DNA of 6,608 nucleotides, from positions 1 to 6,608 of the forward strand of contig JAIRQG010000005.1 in the NCBI GenBank assembly GCA_031256615.1. The letters are read 5' to 3'. This document shows, one piece after another, positions 1 to 5,523 of this stretch. The notes under the pieces are model-generated. The model had not been told where the DNA came from, ran no database searches, and was given only the letters and a program-made list of their open reading frames with translations. The DNA comes from Candidatus Methanoplasma sp. GTDB lineage: Archaea > Thermoplasmatota > Thermoplasmata > Methanomassiliicoccales > Methanomethylophilaceae. Numbering within the stretch: position 1 is the first letter of the stretch; every line of letters starts with the position of its first letter. Made by a program: the position numbers and the translations under genes.

Positions 1-972
1 GTTGAGAGATTCCGAAAGCAGCAGGACATCTACCGCTCCGACCTCGACCGCCGTTCTTACGTCATCCTCGCCGTAGGCGGACAGTCCTCCGTCCGGTTTC
101 CTTATCTCTCTGAAAAATCTCTGCATATATTCCTTCTCAATGGTCAGCTGTATATCGGTAAGAGTGTCTTTGGCCGCATCGACCAGTTCTCTGAGTCCGA
201 ACTCATCTGTGTAGCCGGTATCGAAAAGCGGACTCACCACTTTCTTCCTAAGCTCATGGTGCAGATACTCTTCCTTTACAAAGAAGTCCTTCGTTGACCC
301 AGGACCTCCGACCAATATCCCCTGGAGTTCAGATTTGTTGAGGAATATCTCTGTCGCGCTGTCCGAGACCTTCTTGTAGAACTCATGGGCGGCGATCACT
401 ATCAGTCTTTCAAAACGGACCGATGACTGTCCTCCCTGGTGGTGCTTGCTGGGAACAAGGGAATCAAAATGTTTCAAAACAGATATCTTGCTCCCTGACA
501 ACAATCCCAGAGTCGCTTCCTTCCTGTCTATGGTTATGAGCCCGAATGATTTCTTATCAAGGAGCATCTCCTCAAGAGGTTCCGTGAAGAACTCCGAGTC
601 GCATCGGTACAGGAAGGTCGTTATCTCCTCCGGAGGTTCCACCGTGTACTGGACCATTTTTGTCTGGTCTCCTGCGCGCGGCACTTCTCCGCAGAATATC
701 ACCAATCCGTTGGGGGGCGCGGTCTTGTATGTCCTGAGTCTCGACATGATTGAATCGATCGCGCTTGTGACATTCTTCATTGTGGATTTTGATTTAATGT
801 TCGTTGCCTGTGACTGCTCTTCCCTAAGATACGCCATAACATCGGAGATCAGCCTGTAATTCGGAATATAAACGGAGATCAGCTCGGTTCCTCTGCCTCG
901 GTACGATGTTATCTCCTGCATTGCCTTCTTGAAGTCATATCTTGCTCTGTCGAGAGCATTAGCGTCACTCAT
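1..972 (-). CDS. prfA: Archaeal peptide chain release factor aRF1 (3' end cut by window edge)
   Basis: This class I release factor reads all three stop codons in the ribosomal A site and triggers peptidyl-tRNA hydrolysis. My translation of the minus strand gives 324 uninterrupted codons from the ATG at 972-970 to the window edge. Domain 1 carries GTELIS at residues 28-33, NIKS at 58-61 and the YxCxxxF motif (Y122, C124, F128), the stop-codon-reading elements of the eRF1/aRF1 family. Domain 2 carries the catalytic GGQ at 180-182 within KHHQGGQSS. Domain 3 begins after about residue 270. The family is usually about 410-420 residues, so roughly 90 C-terminal residues lie outside the window. The start is supported by GGTGG four bases upstream and a TATA box at the expected distance. 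It is divergent from pyrH. Key motifs are canonical, so nothing in the protein suggests altered stop recognition. Identification is very secure. Confidence 0.97.
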   Translation of the reverse strand, partial: MSDANALDRARYDFKKAMQEITSYRGRGTELISVYIPNYRLISDVMAYLREEQSQATNIKSKSTMKNVTSAIDSIMSRLRTYKTAPPNGLVIFCGEVPRAGDQTKMVQYTVEPPEEITTFLYRCDSEFFTEPLEEMLLDKKSFGLITIDRKEATLGLLSGSKISVLKHFDSLVPSKHHQGGQSSVRFERLIVIAAHEFYKKVSDSATEIFLNKSELQGILVGGPGSTKDFFVKEEYLHHELRKKVVSPLFDTGYTDEFGLRELVDAAKDTLTDIQLTIEKEYMQRFFREIRKPDGGLSAYGEDDVRTAVEVGAVDVLLLSESLN

Positions 973-976
973 TTGT

Positions 977-981
977 CCACC
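977..981 (-). promoter_or_regulatory. Ribosome binding site of prfA
   Basis: On the minus strand GGTGG lies four bases before the ATG at 972. It matches the archaeal anti-Shine-Dalgarno complement (GGAGGTGATC) and fixes the aRF1 start. Most other starts in this window lack such a site. Confidence 0.6.
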
Positions 982-985
982 AATA

Positions 986-993
986 ATATTTAT
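986..993 (+). promoter_or_regulatory. Possible TATA box of pyrH
   Basis: ATATTTAT lies about 36 bases upstream of the pyrH ATG. A start site about 26 bases downstream would be near 1016, giving a very short leader without a Shine-Dalgarno site. It would sit inside the leader of the divergent prfA gene, and the prfA TATA box would sit in or beside the pyrH leader. Confidence 0.4.
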
Positions 994-1009
994 CTCAATT
1001 GCGCATTCC

Positions 1010-1017
1010 TATAAAAG
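1010..1017 (-). promoter_or_regulatory. TATA box of prfA
   Basis: The minus strand reads CTTTTATA. An archaeal start site about 27 bases downstream would fall near 986, giving a leader of about 14 bases that still contains the GGTGG site. The position and sequence fit an archaeal TATA element; no transcript data support it. Confidence 0.5.
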
Positions 1018-1025
1018 TATTGGCG

Positions 1026-1715
1026 ATGAAGAAGGAAAAAGTGGTAGTATCCATCGGCGGTTCTATACTCATACCTGGAAAAGATGACTCAGATTACATA
1101 AAAAAACTTGCTGAGATGATCAGAGAAGTATCCAAGACCGTACAGATCGTTATTGTCTGCGGAGGCGGAAAGATAGCCAGATACTATACTGACACAGGCA
1201 GAGAGCTTGGAGGCACCACATATCAGCTTGACCTGCTCGGCATCGGCATCACAAGGCTCAACGCCCAGCTTCTGGCCGTTACTTTGGGCGATCTGTCCTC
1301 CGCCGACATCCCTGCGACGGCTGAGGAAGCGTCAAACAGGTCAACGCCGAACAAAGTCGTCATAATGGGAGGCACGGTCCCAGGACATACGACCGATGCC
1401 GTGGCGGCGATGGTAGCGCGGGAGATGCGCGCAGGGAGAGTTGTCAACGCCACATCCGTGGATGCTGTTTATTCCGATGACCCTAAAAAGAATCCTGATG
1501 CGGAGAGATTCTCAAAACTGACGATCGATGAGCTGGGTGAACTTGTTTACAAAGAGCACGGCGCGGGCAGATCGAGTGTTTTCGACCCCCTCGGCATAAA
1601 GATCGCAAAGGAAGAAAAAATAGATATCCTGATCGTTGACGGCAGGAACCTGGGCGAACTTAGGAATGCCATGCTGGGTAAGGACATCTGCGGAACTTAC
1701 GTCAGTTCCCGTTGA
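1026..1715 (+). CDS. pyrH: UMP kinase (uridylate kinase), archaeal type
   Basis: PyrH phosphorylates UMP to UDP with ATP in the cytoplasm, feeding UTP and CTP synthesis. The 229-residue protein is the normal length for archaeal UMP kinases of the amino acid kinase fold. Visible motifs are the N-terminal strand with SIGGS (9-13), CGGGK (45-49), the UMP-binding stretch GGTVPGHTTDA (115-125), and the ATP-site segment NATSVDAVYSDDPKKNPDA (141-159). The frame is also open upstream to TTG codons at 1020 and 999, but the ATG at 1026 puts the conserved VVSIGGS strand at the usual distance from the N-terminus, and the upstream bases look like promoter. There is no Shine-Dalgarno site, so the message is probably nearly leaderless. 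Its last 14 bases overlap the convergent dtdA end. The stop is TGA. Confidence 0.95.
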   Translation: MKKEKVVVSIGGSILIPGKDDSDYIKKLAEMIREVSKTVQIVIVCGGGKIARYYTDTGRELGGTTYQLDLLGIGITRLNAQLLAVTLGDLSSADIPATAEEASNRSTPNKVVIMGGTVPGHTTDAVAAMVAREMRAGRVVNATSVDAVYSDDPKKNPDAERFSKLTIDELGELVYKEHGAGRSSVFDPLGIKIAKEEKIDILIVDGRNLGELRNAMLGKDICGTYVSSR

Positions 1716-2550
1716 TGCGTTCCAGACCGGAAGATGTTATCAGTTCGAAACCGGCCGATCTTATCAGTTCTGATATCCTTTTCTCTTCCGCCGGCTTGAG
1801 TGATTTCCTGTGCATATACACAAGATTGGTATCCGACGCTTCGCACGCATCCTTTACCATTCTCACAATATCCTCGTCGCTGCTTCCTTCCAGATGATAA
1901 TTCGGCAGCATGTGGCCGAAGTTGATCTTGAATCCCAGTGTGACCTCCGTGAACCTCGGCGCATAGTGCCCGCCTCCTACCCCTACCGCTGTATCATAAT
2001 CGTTGGGTTCCATGTCGAGGAGCACGTCCGAAAGGATATCTGCCGCCGCTTCATTTCCCCAGTTCCTCTCGTCGCTCCCTATCTCTATGAAAAATGTCGG
2101 CTTGTTAAGCCAGGGTCCGTGATGCGTCACCTCAAAGCACACTCTGAAATTATCCAGATCATTGTATCTTGCGATCTTTCTCAGCGCATCGCTCATCAGA
2201 GCCGGATCGGACCTTACAAGCGTCCTCTCTCTCCCTCCGAACTTGTTCTCGCGGAAGTTACCGATGGGGTGCACTGTCAGCGAGGCCTCTCCGCTTGTTG
2301 CCGAGTGTCTTGACATGAATATCACTTCATCAACATCGATGCCTGCATCGGCGATCCTTTGGTCCACGTCCTCCATCCGGATGTGGAGGTCAGGGGTCGT
2401 CATCATGACCGTTTCTCCATTCATGAGGAAACTGTTCTTTCCATATCTTCCGATGTCTTCCCATTCTCTTTTCTTAAGAAGCTGGATCTTCATATTTACG
2501 GACGGTATGTCAGTTTCGCTGCAGATAAGCAATTTCCTTTTCCCGATCAT
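1702..2550 (-). CDS. dtdA: D-aminoacyl-tRNA deacylase, archaeal DTD2/GEK1 type
   Basis: DTD2 hydrolyses D-aminoacyl-tRNAs, recycling the tRNA and keeping D-amino acids out of proteins; the archaeal and plant family is a zinc-dependent enzyme. The 282-residue protein has the usual length. Family blocks visible are SRHSATSGEASLTVHPIGN (80-98), EVTHHGP (140-146), PTFFIEIGS (151-159), GVGGGHYAPRFT (190-201) and GHMLPNY (212-218); their conserved His residues are candidate metal or catalytic ligands. The ATG at 2550 is the first possible start because an in-frame TGA lies five codons upstream. A GTGAT sequence a few bases upstream is a weak ribosome site. The gene is convergent with pyrH and divergent from the winged-helix regulator. 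Its proofreading role fits the other translation genes nearby. No anomaly is seen, and the stop is TGA. Confidence 0.95.
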   Translation of the reverse strand: MIGKRKLLICSETDIPSVNMKIQLLKKREWEDIGRYGKNSFLMNGETVMMTTPDLHIRMEDVDQRIADAGIDVDEVIFMSRHSATSGEASLTVHPIGNFRENKFGGRERTLVRSDPALMSDALRKIARYNDLDNFRVCFEVTHHGPWLNKPTFFIEIGSDERNWGNEAAADILSDVLLDMEPNDYDTAVGVGGGHYAPRFTEVTLGFKINFGHMLPNYHLEGSSDEDIVRMVKDACEASDTNLVYMHRKSLKPAEEKRISELIRSAGFELITSSGLERINGN

Positions 2551-2581
2551 TTTAACATCACGTCAACGGCTGTGTCGGATA

Positions 2582-2589
2582 ATTATTTA
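2582..2589 (-). promoter_or_regulatory. Probable TATA box of dtdA
   Basis: The minus strand reads TAAATAAT about 32 bases before the dtdA ATG. A start site about 27 bases downstream of its centre would be near 2558, leaving a leader of about 8 bases. It is AT-rich and well placed, but is predicted from spacing alone. Confidence 0.45.
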
Positions 2590-2621
2590 TCTGCTTTGGA
2601 CTCCCTCTGAAAAAGCGATTA

Positions 2622-2673
2622 GGCGCATGATGTGCGGGCGCCGCAAGACGGGTTCTGCAACCTCCCGGCGTTC
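2622..2673. other. GC-rich inverted repeats in the dtdA/regulator intergenic region
   Basis: CGCCG (2639-2643) can pair with CGGCG (2666-2670), extended outward by weak G-U and G-C pairs, with an inner stem GGTT/AACC (2651-2654 with 2659-2662) around a CTGC loop. An alternative arm GGCGC (2622-2626) pairs with GCGCC (2638-2642) and shares bases with the first, so the two exclude each other. The block is GC-rich inside an otherwise AT-rich spacer and lies upstream of both predicted promoters, so it is not an obvious terminator. Function is unknown; it could be regulatory DNA, a small RNA or chance. Confidence 0.3.
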
Positions 2674-2718
2674 ACAAAAATACTATTAAACGCATCTAAA
2701 TAAATAGCCGATATAGAA

Positions 2719-2756
2719 TTATACTCATAAACATGATATAAACTATCCTTATACTC
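2719..2756 (+). repeat. Direct repeat TTATACTC flanking the regulator's TATA box
   Basis: The octamer TTATACTC occurs at 2719-2726 and again at 2749-2756, with starts 30 bases apart (about three helical turns). The two copies bracket the predicted TATA box at 2736-2743. This would suit an operator, for instance for self-regulation by the downstream winged-helix protein. In AT-rich DNA a chance pair is possible, so confidence as an operator is low. Confidence 0.3.
2736..2743 (+). promoter_or_regulatory. Probable TATA box of the winged-helix regulator
   Basis: ATATAAAC has its centre about 30 bases upstream of the ATG at 2770. A start site about 26-27 bases downstream would fall at or just before the start codon, giving a leaderless or nearly leaderless message. 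This fits the absence of any Shine-Dalgarno sequence before 2764 or 2770. Confidence 0.5.
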
Positions 2757-2769
2757 CCTTTTCGTGTCA

Positions 2770-3993
2770 ATGGAAAACGCAACGATAAGGGAGAGGGCAC
2801 TGCTTCACCTGCACAGATTTCCAAACATGACCCCGAATGAAATGTTCAATGTTCCTTTCGATCTTACACAGGACGGCATCGCTTCCGTACTCGGGATCTC
2901 TCGTGCACACGCATCGCTCGAACTCAAGAAACTGAAAGAACTGGGAAAGATCGATGACTGGCAGGCGCACATAAAGGGCTCAGGCACCAAGAGGAGAGTT
3001 TACTACATCCTGCCGGAGGGCATCACGGAAGCGGGGATGCTGAAAAAGAGATTTGAGTCTGCGGGCGTCTCTATCGATGCTCTGCTGGATATGAAAAGAT
3101 GCGACCCGGAGATAATGTGGGAAAACCTCAGCGCGAAGGATAAAGAAACCTTCGGTCTGGCGTGTGTGTTCAGGGTCCCTATACCAAGAAAGACCATTCC
3201 GGAGACCAGCACAGGCGTCATACCGACAAATTTCTGCGGCATGATCTGCATAAGCGATACCGTCCGCGAAAAGTACCTTTCACACACCGATCAGGAGAGT
3301 GCAAAGGTTTGGCACAGCCGCGCGGCGGATTGGTGGATAGACAAAGACCCCAATGAGGATCAAGAAAGGCTTTACCATCTTGTAAAGGCGGGAAGGAACA
3401 CCGAGGCCTGCAAACTCACTATCAGGAAATCTGAAAAATTCATAGAAGATTCCAATGATGATCTCCTCGCGATAATAAAAGAAATGACGGTCATACCCAA
3501 ACACATCGAATCGATATACAACATAAGGGCAAAAATTGCTCTGGGGTGCGCCGATACGAACGATGCCTTTGCCTGCGCGGACATACTTGCGGATTTCCTG
3601 ACCGATGATGCGGACATGATAAGGGCTGAAGCATGCATGATCTCGGGGGACGCTGAGAGAGGCTTTGCCACCGCCTCATCCTTATTCAACAAAAAACCGT
3701 CTTCCAGAGCGGCACTGATCGCTGCCAAATGCCTGTTCAGAATGAAAAAATACGATGAAGCGACTGCGTTCCTGGCATCCTCCTGTGAGGTCCTGTCCAG
3801 CAACAACGATGCCACGAGCATAGACGAGATAATGATGCTGAGGGCAGGCATCGCATACGGCAGAGGGAGGATCGACGAATCGCTCAGTTACCTGAGCAAG
3901 GCAGAAAAGATATCCAGGAAGGCTCAGACAAAAGAAAGGGTCGGTGCACTCACCAAGAACATAAAGAGCGGAAAGAAAGTGAGTTTTGACTGA
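2770..3993 (+). CDS. Winged-helix protein with C-terminal TPR-like repeats, probable transcriptional regulator
   Basis: I recognise the architecture but not a specific gene. Residues about 31-85 form a winged helix-turn-helix: an LTQDGIASVLGIS helix-turn, a recognition helix SRAHASLELKKLKELG (44-59), and a basic wing with TKRRVYYILPEG (73-84). A middle part (about 119-210) has LSAKDKETFGLACVFRVPIPR, then WHSRAADWW and ERLYHLVKAGR, which resembles the winged-helix region that follows the NTPase in STAND/AAA regulators. From about 211 to 395 the protein is alpha-helical and Ala-rich with degenerate TPR-like pairs such as CLFRMKKYDEATAFL (321-335) and AGIAYGRGRIDESLSYLSKA (359-378). No Walker A or B motif is visible. 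ATG 2770 is preferred over the in-frame GTG 2764 because of TATA spacing; neither has a ribosome site. The protein is 407 residues, and its ligand and targets are unknown. Its TGA stop abuts the ancestral pheS stop. Confidence 0.8.
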   Translation: MENATIRERALLHLHRFPNMTPNEMFNVPFDLTQDGIASVLGISRAHASLELKKLKELGKIDDWQAHIKGSGTKRRVYYILPEGITEAGMLKKRFESAGVSIDALLDMKRCDPEIMWENLSAKDKETFGLACVFRVPIPRKTIPETSTGVIPTNFCGMICISDTVREKYLSHTDQESAKVWHSRAADWWIDKDPNEDQERLYHLVKAGRNTEACKLTIRKSEKFIEDSNDDLLAIIKEMTVIPKHIESIYNIRAKIALGCADTNDAFACADILADFLTDDADMIRAEACMISGDAERGFATASSLFNKKPSSRAALIAAKCLFRMKKYDEATAFLASSCEVLSSNNDATSIDEIMMLRAGIAYGRGRIDESLSYLSKAEKISRKAQTKERVGALTKNIKSGKKVSFD

Positions 3994-4065
3994 TCAGAAT
4001 ATTGTATTCTTCTTCAGATCGTCCATGTCAGAGATGTAGAGGTCCCTGATGTACCTTATGTCCCA
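3994..4065 (-). pseudogene. pheS: Displaced 3' end of pheS beyond the in-frame TAA
   Basis: Continuing the pheS frame past the TAA at 4066-4068 gives 23 codons starting WDIRYIRDLYISDMDDLKK and then TGA at 3994-3996. This matches the usual PheRS alpha C-terminus after motif 3 (typically of the form AML-x-x-G-x-x-D-I/L-R-x-x-Y-x-S-D), so that the TAA stands in for exactly one residue with no length change. The TGA shares the palindrome TGATCA with the regulator stop at 3991-3993, leaving no spacer. Both facts indicate this is genuine coding sequence cut off by the TAA. It would not be translated unless the TAA is an error, is read through or is suppressed. Confidence 0.85.
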
Positions 4066-5514
4066 TTACAACATTGCCACTCTTTCGAATCCGAATCCCC
4101 ATGCGAGCACTGGGTACTCAACGCCGAACGGTTCCACGACCTCCGGCCTGAATATGCCGGCGCCTCCGAGCTCCATCCACTTCCCGTTGAAGAACACTTC
4201 CACTTCAAGAGACGGTTCGGTATACGGGAAGTATGCCGGTCTGATCCTTATCTGATCGAAACCCATCCTCGCATAGAACTCTTTTATCATTGATATCAGC
4301 ATATCGAAGTTGCCGTTCTCGTCGATCACTATTCCTTCTATCTGGGTAAACTCGGGGAGATGTGTTGAGTCTATCGACTCTTTCCTGAATATCCTTGAGA
4401 TGGAGAATGCCTTCTGCGGCGCATCGGGATGCTCGGCGATGTACCTTATGCTGCTTACCGTGCTGTGGGTCCTGAGGAGGGCCGCTTCCGCTTTTTCTCT
4501 GTTCCACGTGCCTCCCCACCCGGTGGATCCGGTGTTTCCTCCCTTTTCATGTATATCCTTCACTTTCTGCACAAGCGCCTCGTCCTCAAGCTCTATCCTT
4601 CCGGGATCATCCAGATAGAATGTGTCTTGCAGGTCCCTTGCGGGATGGTCCTGAGGAGTGAACAGCACATCAAGATTCCAGAATGCCGGCTGGACATACT
4701 CAGAAGACATCTCCGAGAATCCCATGTTCATAAAGAGCCGTCTTATCTCATCTCCGAGCCTTGTAAGAGGATGTTTCTTTGCCGGAACGACCGACGGAGC
4801 AAATGTCCCCACATCGTATTTTCTGAATTGGACATTCTGCCATTCTCCGCTTTGGATCAGGCGGTCGGTCACATCGGTAACTTCTTTTTTCAATTCTATT
4901 CCTGACGATACAGCTTCTTTTCCGCCGTTTGTTATTGTTATCGTCCTCTCCGTGACGATCTTGTCCCTTACCAGGCCTTGCCTGCCTTTGAGGTCTTTGA
5001 TGATCTTCGGATCGCCGTCATTTTCCGGCAGGGGCGATGATCTCATCCTTTCAAGCAGGACCTCATCATCCATTTTCGATCCGACCGCCGATCTGCCTTT
5101 GTCGGTAAGTACCAGGAACTTTGCTTCGCCTTCGGCGGCTATGTCCGCCAGGCCCTTTCTCTTAAGCCACCCGACAGCGATCTTGTCCTCGCCGTTCGGC
5201 ATCTTCTCGGAAAGGGCGTTCATATCCATCCTTCCGCCGGATGCATCGATGATCATGATGGCACGCCTTTCAGGCAGTCCCTTTTTGACAACCTCTTCAT
5301 CGGTTACCTCAACGAATCTCTTTACCGTTTCCTCGATCTTTACCAGGCCTTTGGATTCCAGCCATGATGCTGCGCCCATTACTTCTACTTCAAGATCAAA
5401 ACGGCCTGCCTTGATCAGATCCGCCGGCGAAGCTGTGTCTTTTAGATCACTAAGCGCGATCAGGAGCTTTCTCTCATTATAGCTCAGTCCTTCCACTATG
5501 CTTGCTATATCCAC
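4066..5514 (-). CDS. pheS: Phenylalanyl-tRNA synthetase alpha subunit, C-terminus cut by an in-frame TAA
   Basis: PheS is the catalytic subunit of the cytoplasmic (alpha-beta)2 enzyme that charges tRNA-Phe. Counting from the GTG at 5514, the N-terminal 210 or so residues are tandem winged-helix-like tRNA-binding segments. The class II catalytic core follows: motif 1 near HPLTRLGDEIRRLF (248-261), the conserved FTPQDHPARDLQDTFY (285-300), motif 2 FRKESIDSTHLPEF (376-389), the Phe-site region ending WMELGGAGIFRPEV (446-459), and motif 3 AWGFGFERVAML (471-482). The TAA then ends the frame, while 23 more family-like codons follow. Full length would be about 506 residues. The start is uncertain: TTG 5538 and GTG 5496 are in frame too. 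GTG 5514 is chosen because GGTGATC (5523-5517) lies just before it and it follows the trpS stop by four bases. The beta subunit gene is not in the window. Confidence 0.93.
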   Translation of the reverse strand: MDIASIVEGLSYNERKLLIALSDLKDTASPADLIKAGRFDLEVEVMGAASWLESKGLVKIEETVKRFVEVTDEEVVKKGLPERRAIMIIDASGGRMDMNALSEKMPNGEDKIAVGWLKRKGLADIAAEGEAKFLVLTDKGRSAVGSKMDDEVLLERMRSSPLPENDGDPKIIKDLKGRQGLVRDKIVTERTITITNGGKEAVSSGIELKKEVTDVTDRLIQSGEWQNVQFRKYDVGTFAPSVVPAKKHPLTRLGDEIRRLFMNMGFSEMSSEYVQPAFWNLDVLFTPQDHPARDLQDTFYLDDPGRIELEDEALVQKVKDIHEKGGNTGSTGWGGTWNREKAEAALLRTHSTVSSIRYIAEHPDAPQKAFSISRIFRKESIDSTHLPEFTQIEGIVIDENGNFDMLISMIKEFYARMGFDQIRIRPAYFPYTEPSLEVEVFFNGKWMELGGAGIFRPEVVEPFGVEYPVLAWGFGFERVAML

Positions 5515-5516
5515 CT

Positions 5517-5523
5517 GATCACC
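5517..5523 (-). promoter_or_regulatory. Shine-Dalgarno sequence of pheS overlapping the trpS stop
   Basis: The minus strand reads GGTGATC, a full match to part of the archaeal Shine-Dalgarno complement, and includes the trpS TGA (5521-5519). It ends two bases before GTG 5514 and 20 before GTG 5496. It suggests translational coupling of trpS and pheS, but the short spacing leaves the start open. Confidence 0.4.

Noticed and set aside
446..859. Plus-strand open frame of 137 codons
   Set aside because: It is antisense to prfA, whose NIKS, YxCxxxF and GGQ motifs prove the minus-strand frame.
999..1025. N-terminal extension of pyrH from the TTG at 999
   Set aside because: It would add nine residues not typical of the family, over bases better explained as promoter and leader; the ATG at 1026 is at the family position.
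2648..2670. tRNA T-arm-like sequence (GGTTC followed by AACC)
   Set aside because: The loop is not TTCRANN, the stem is too short, and no acceptor, D or anticodon arms can be found around it.
2622..2676. H/ACA or C/D box guide RNA
   Set aside because: ACA follows the hairpin and ATGATG occurs nearby, but the hairpin is much shorter than an H/ACA unit, there is no kink-turn, and there is no properly spaced D box. Kept only as an unexplained structured element.
3372..3851. Minus-strand open frame of 159 codons inside the regulator gene
   Set aside because: It is a shadow of the plus-strand helical-repeat region, with low complexity and no recognisable family.
4066..4068. TAA in pheS as a recoded pyrrolysine codon
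   Set aside because: Pyrrolysine is read at UAG, not UAA, and no known archaeal system reassigns UAA. A point change or sequence error is simpler.
4658..5482. Long open frame (274 codons) on the plus strand antisense to pheS
   Set aside because: It lies wholly inside the strongly supported pheS frame, its translation is Ser/Leu-rich and shows no domain, and it has no promoter or ribosome site.
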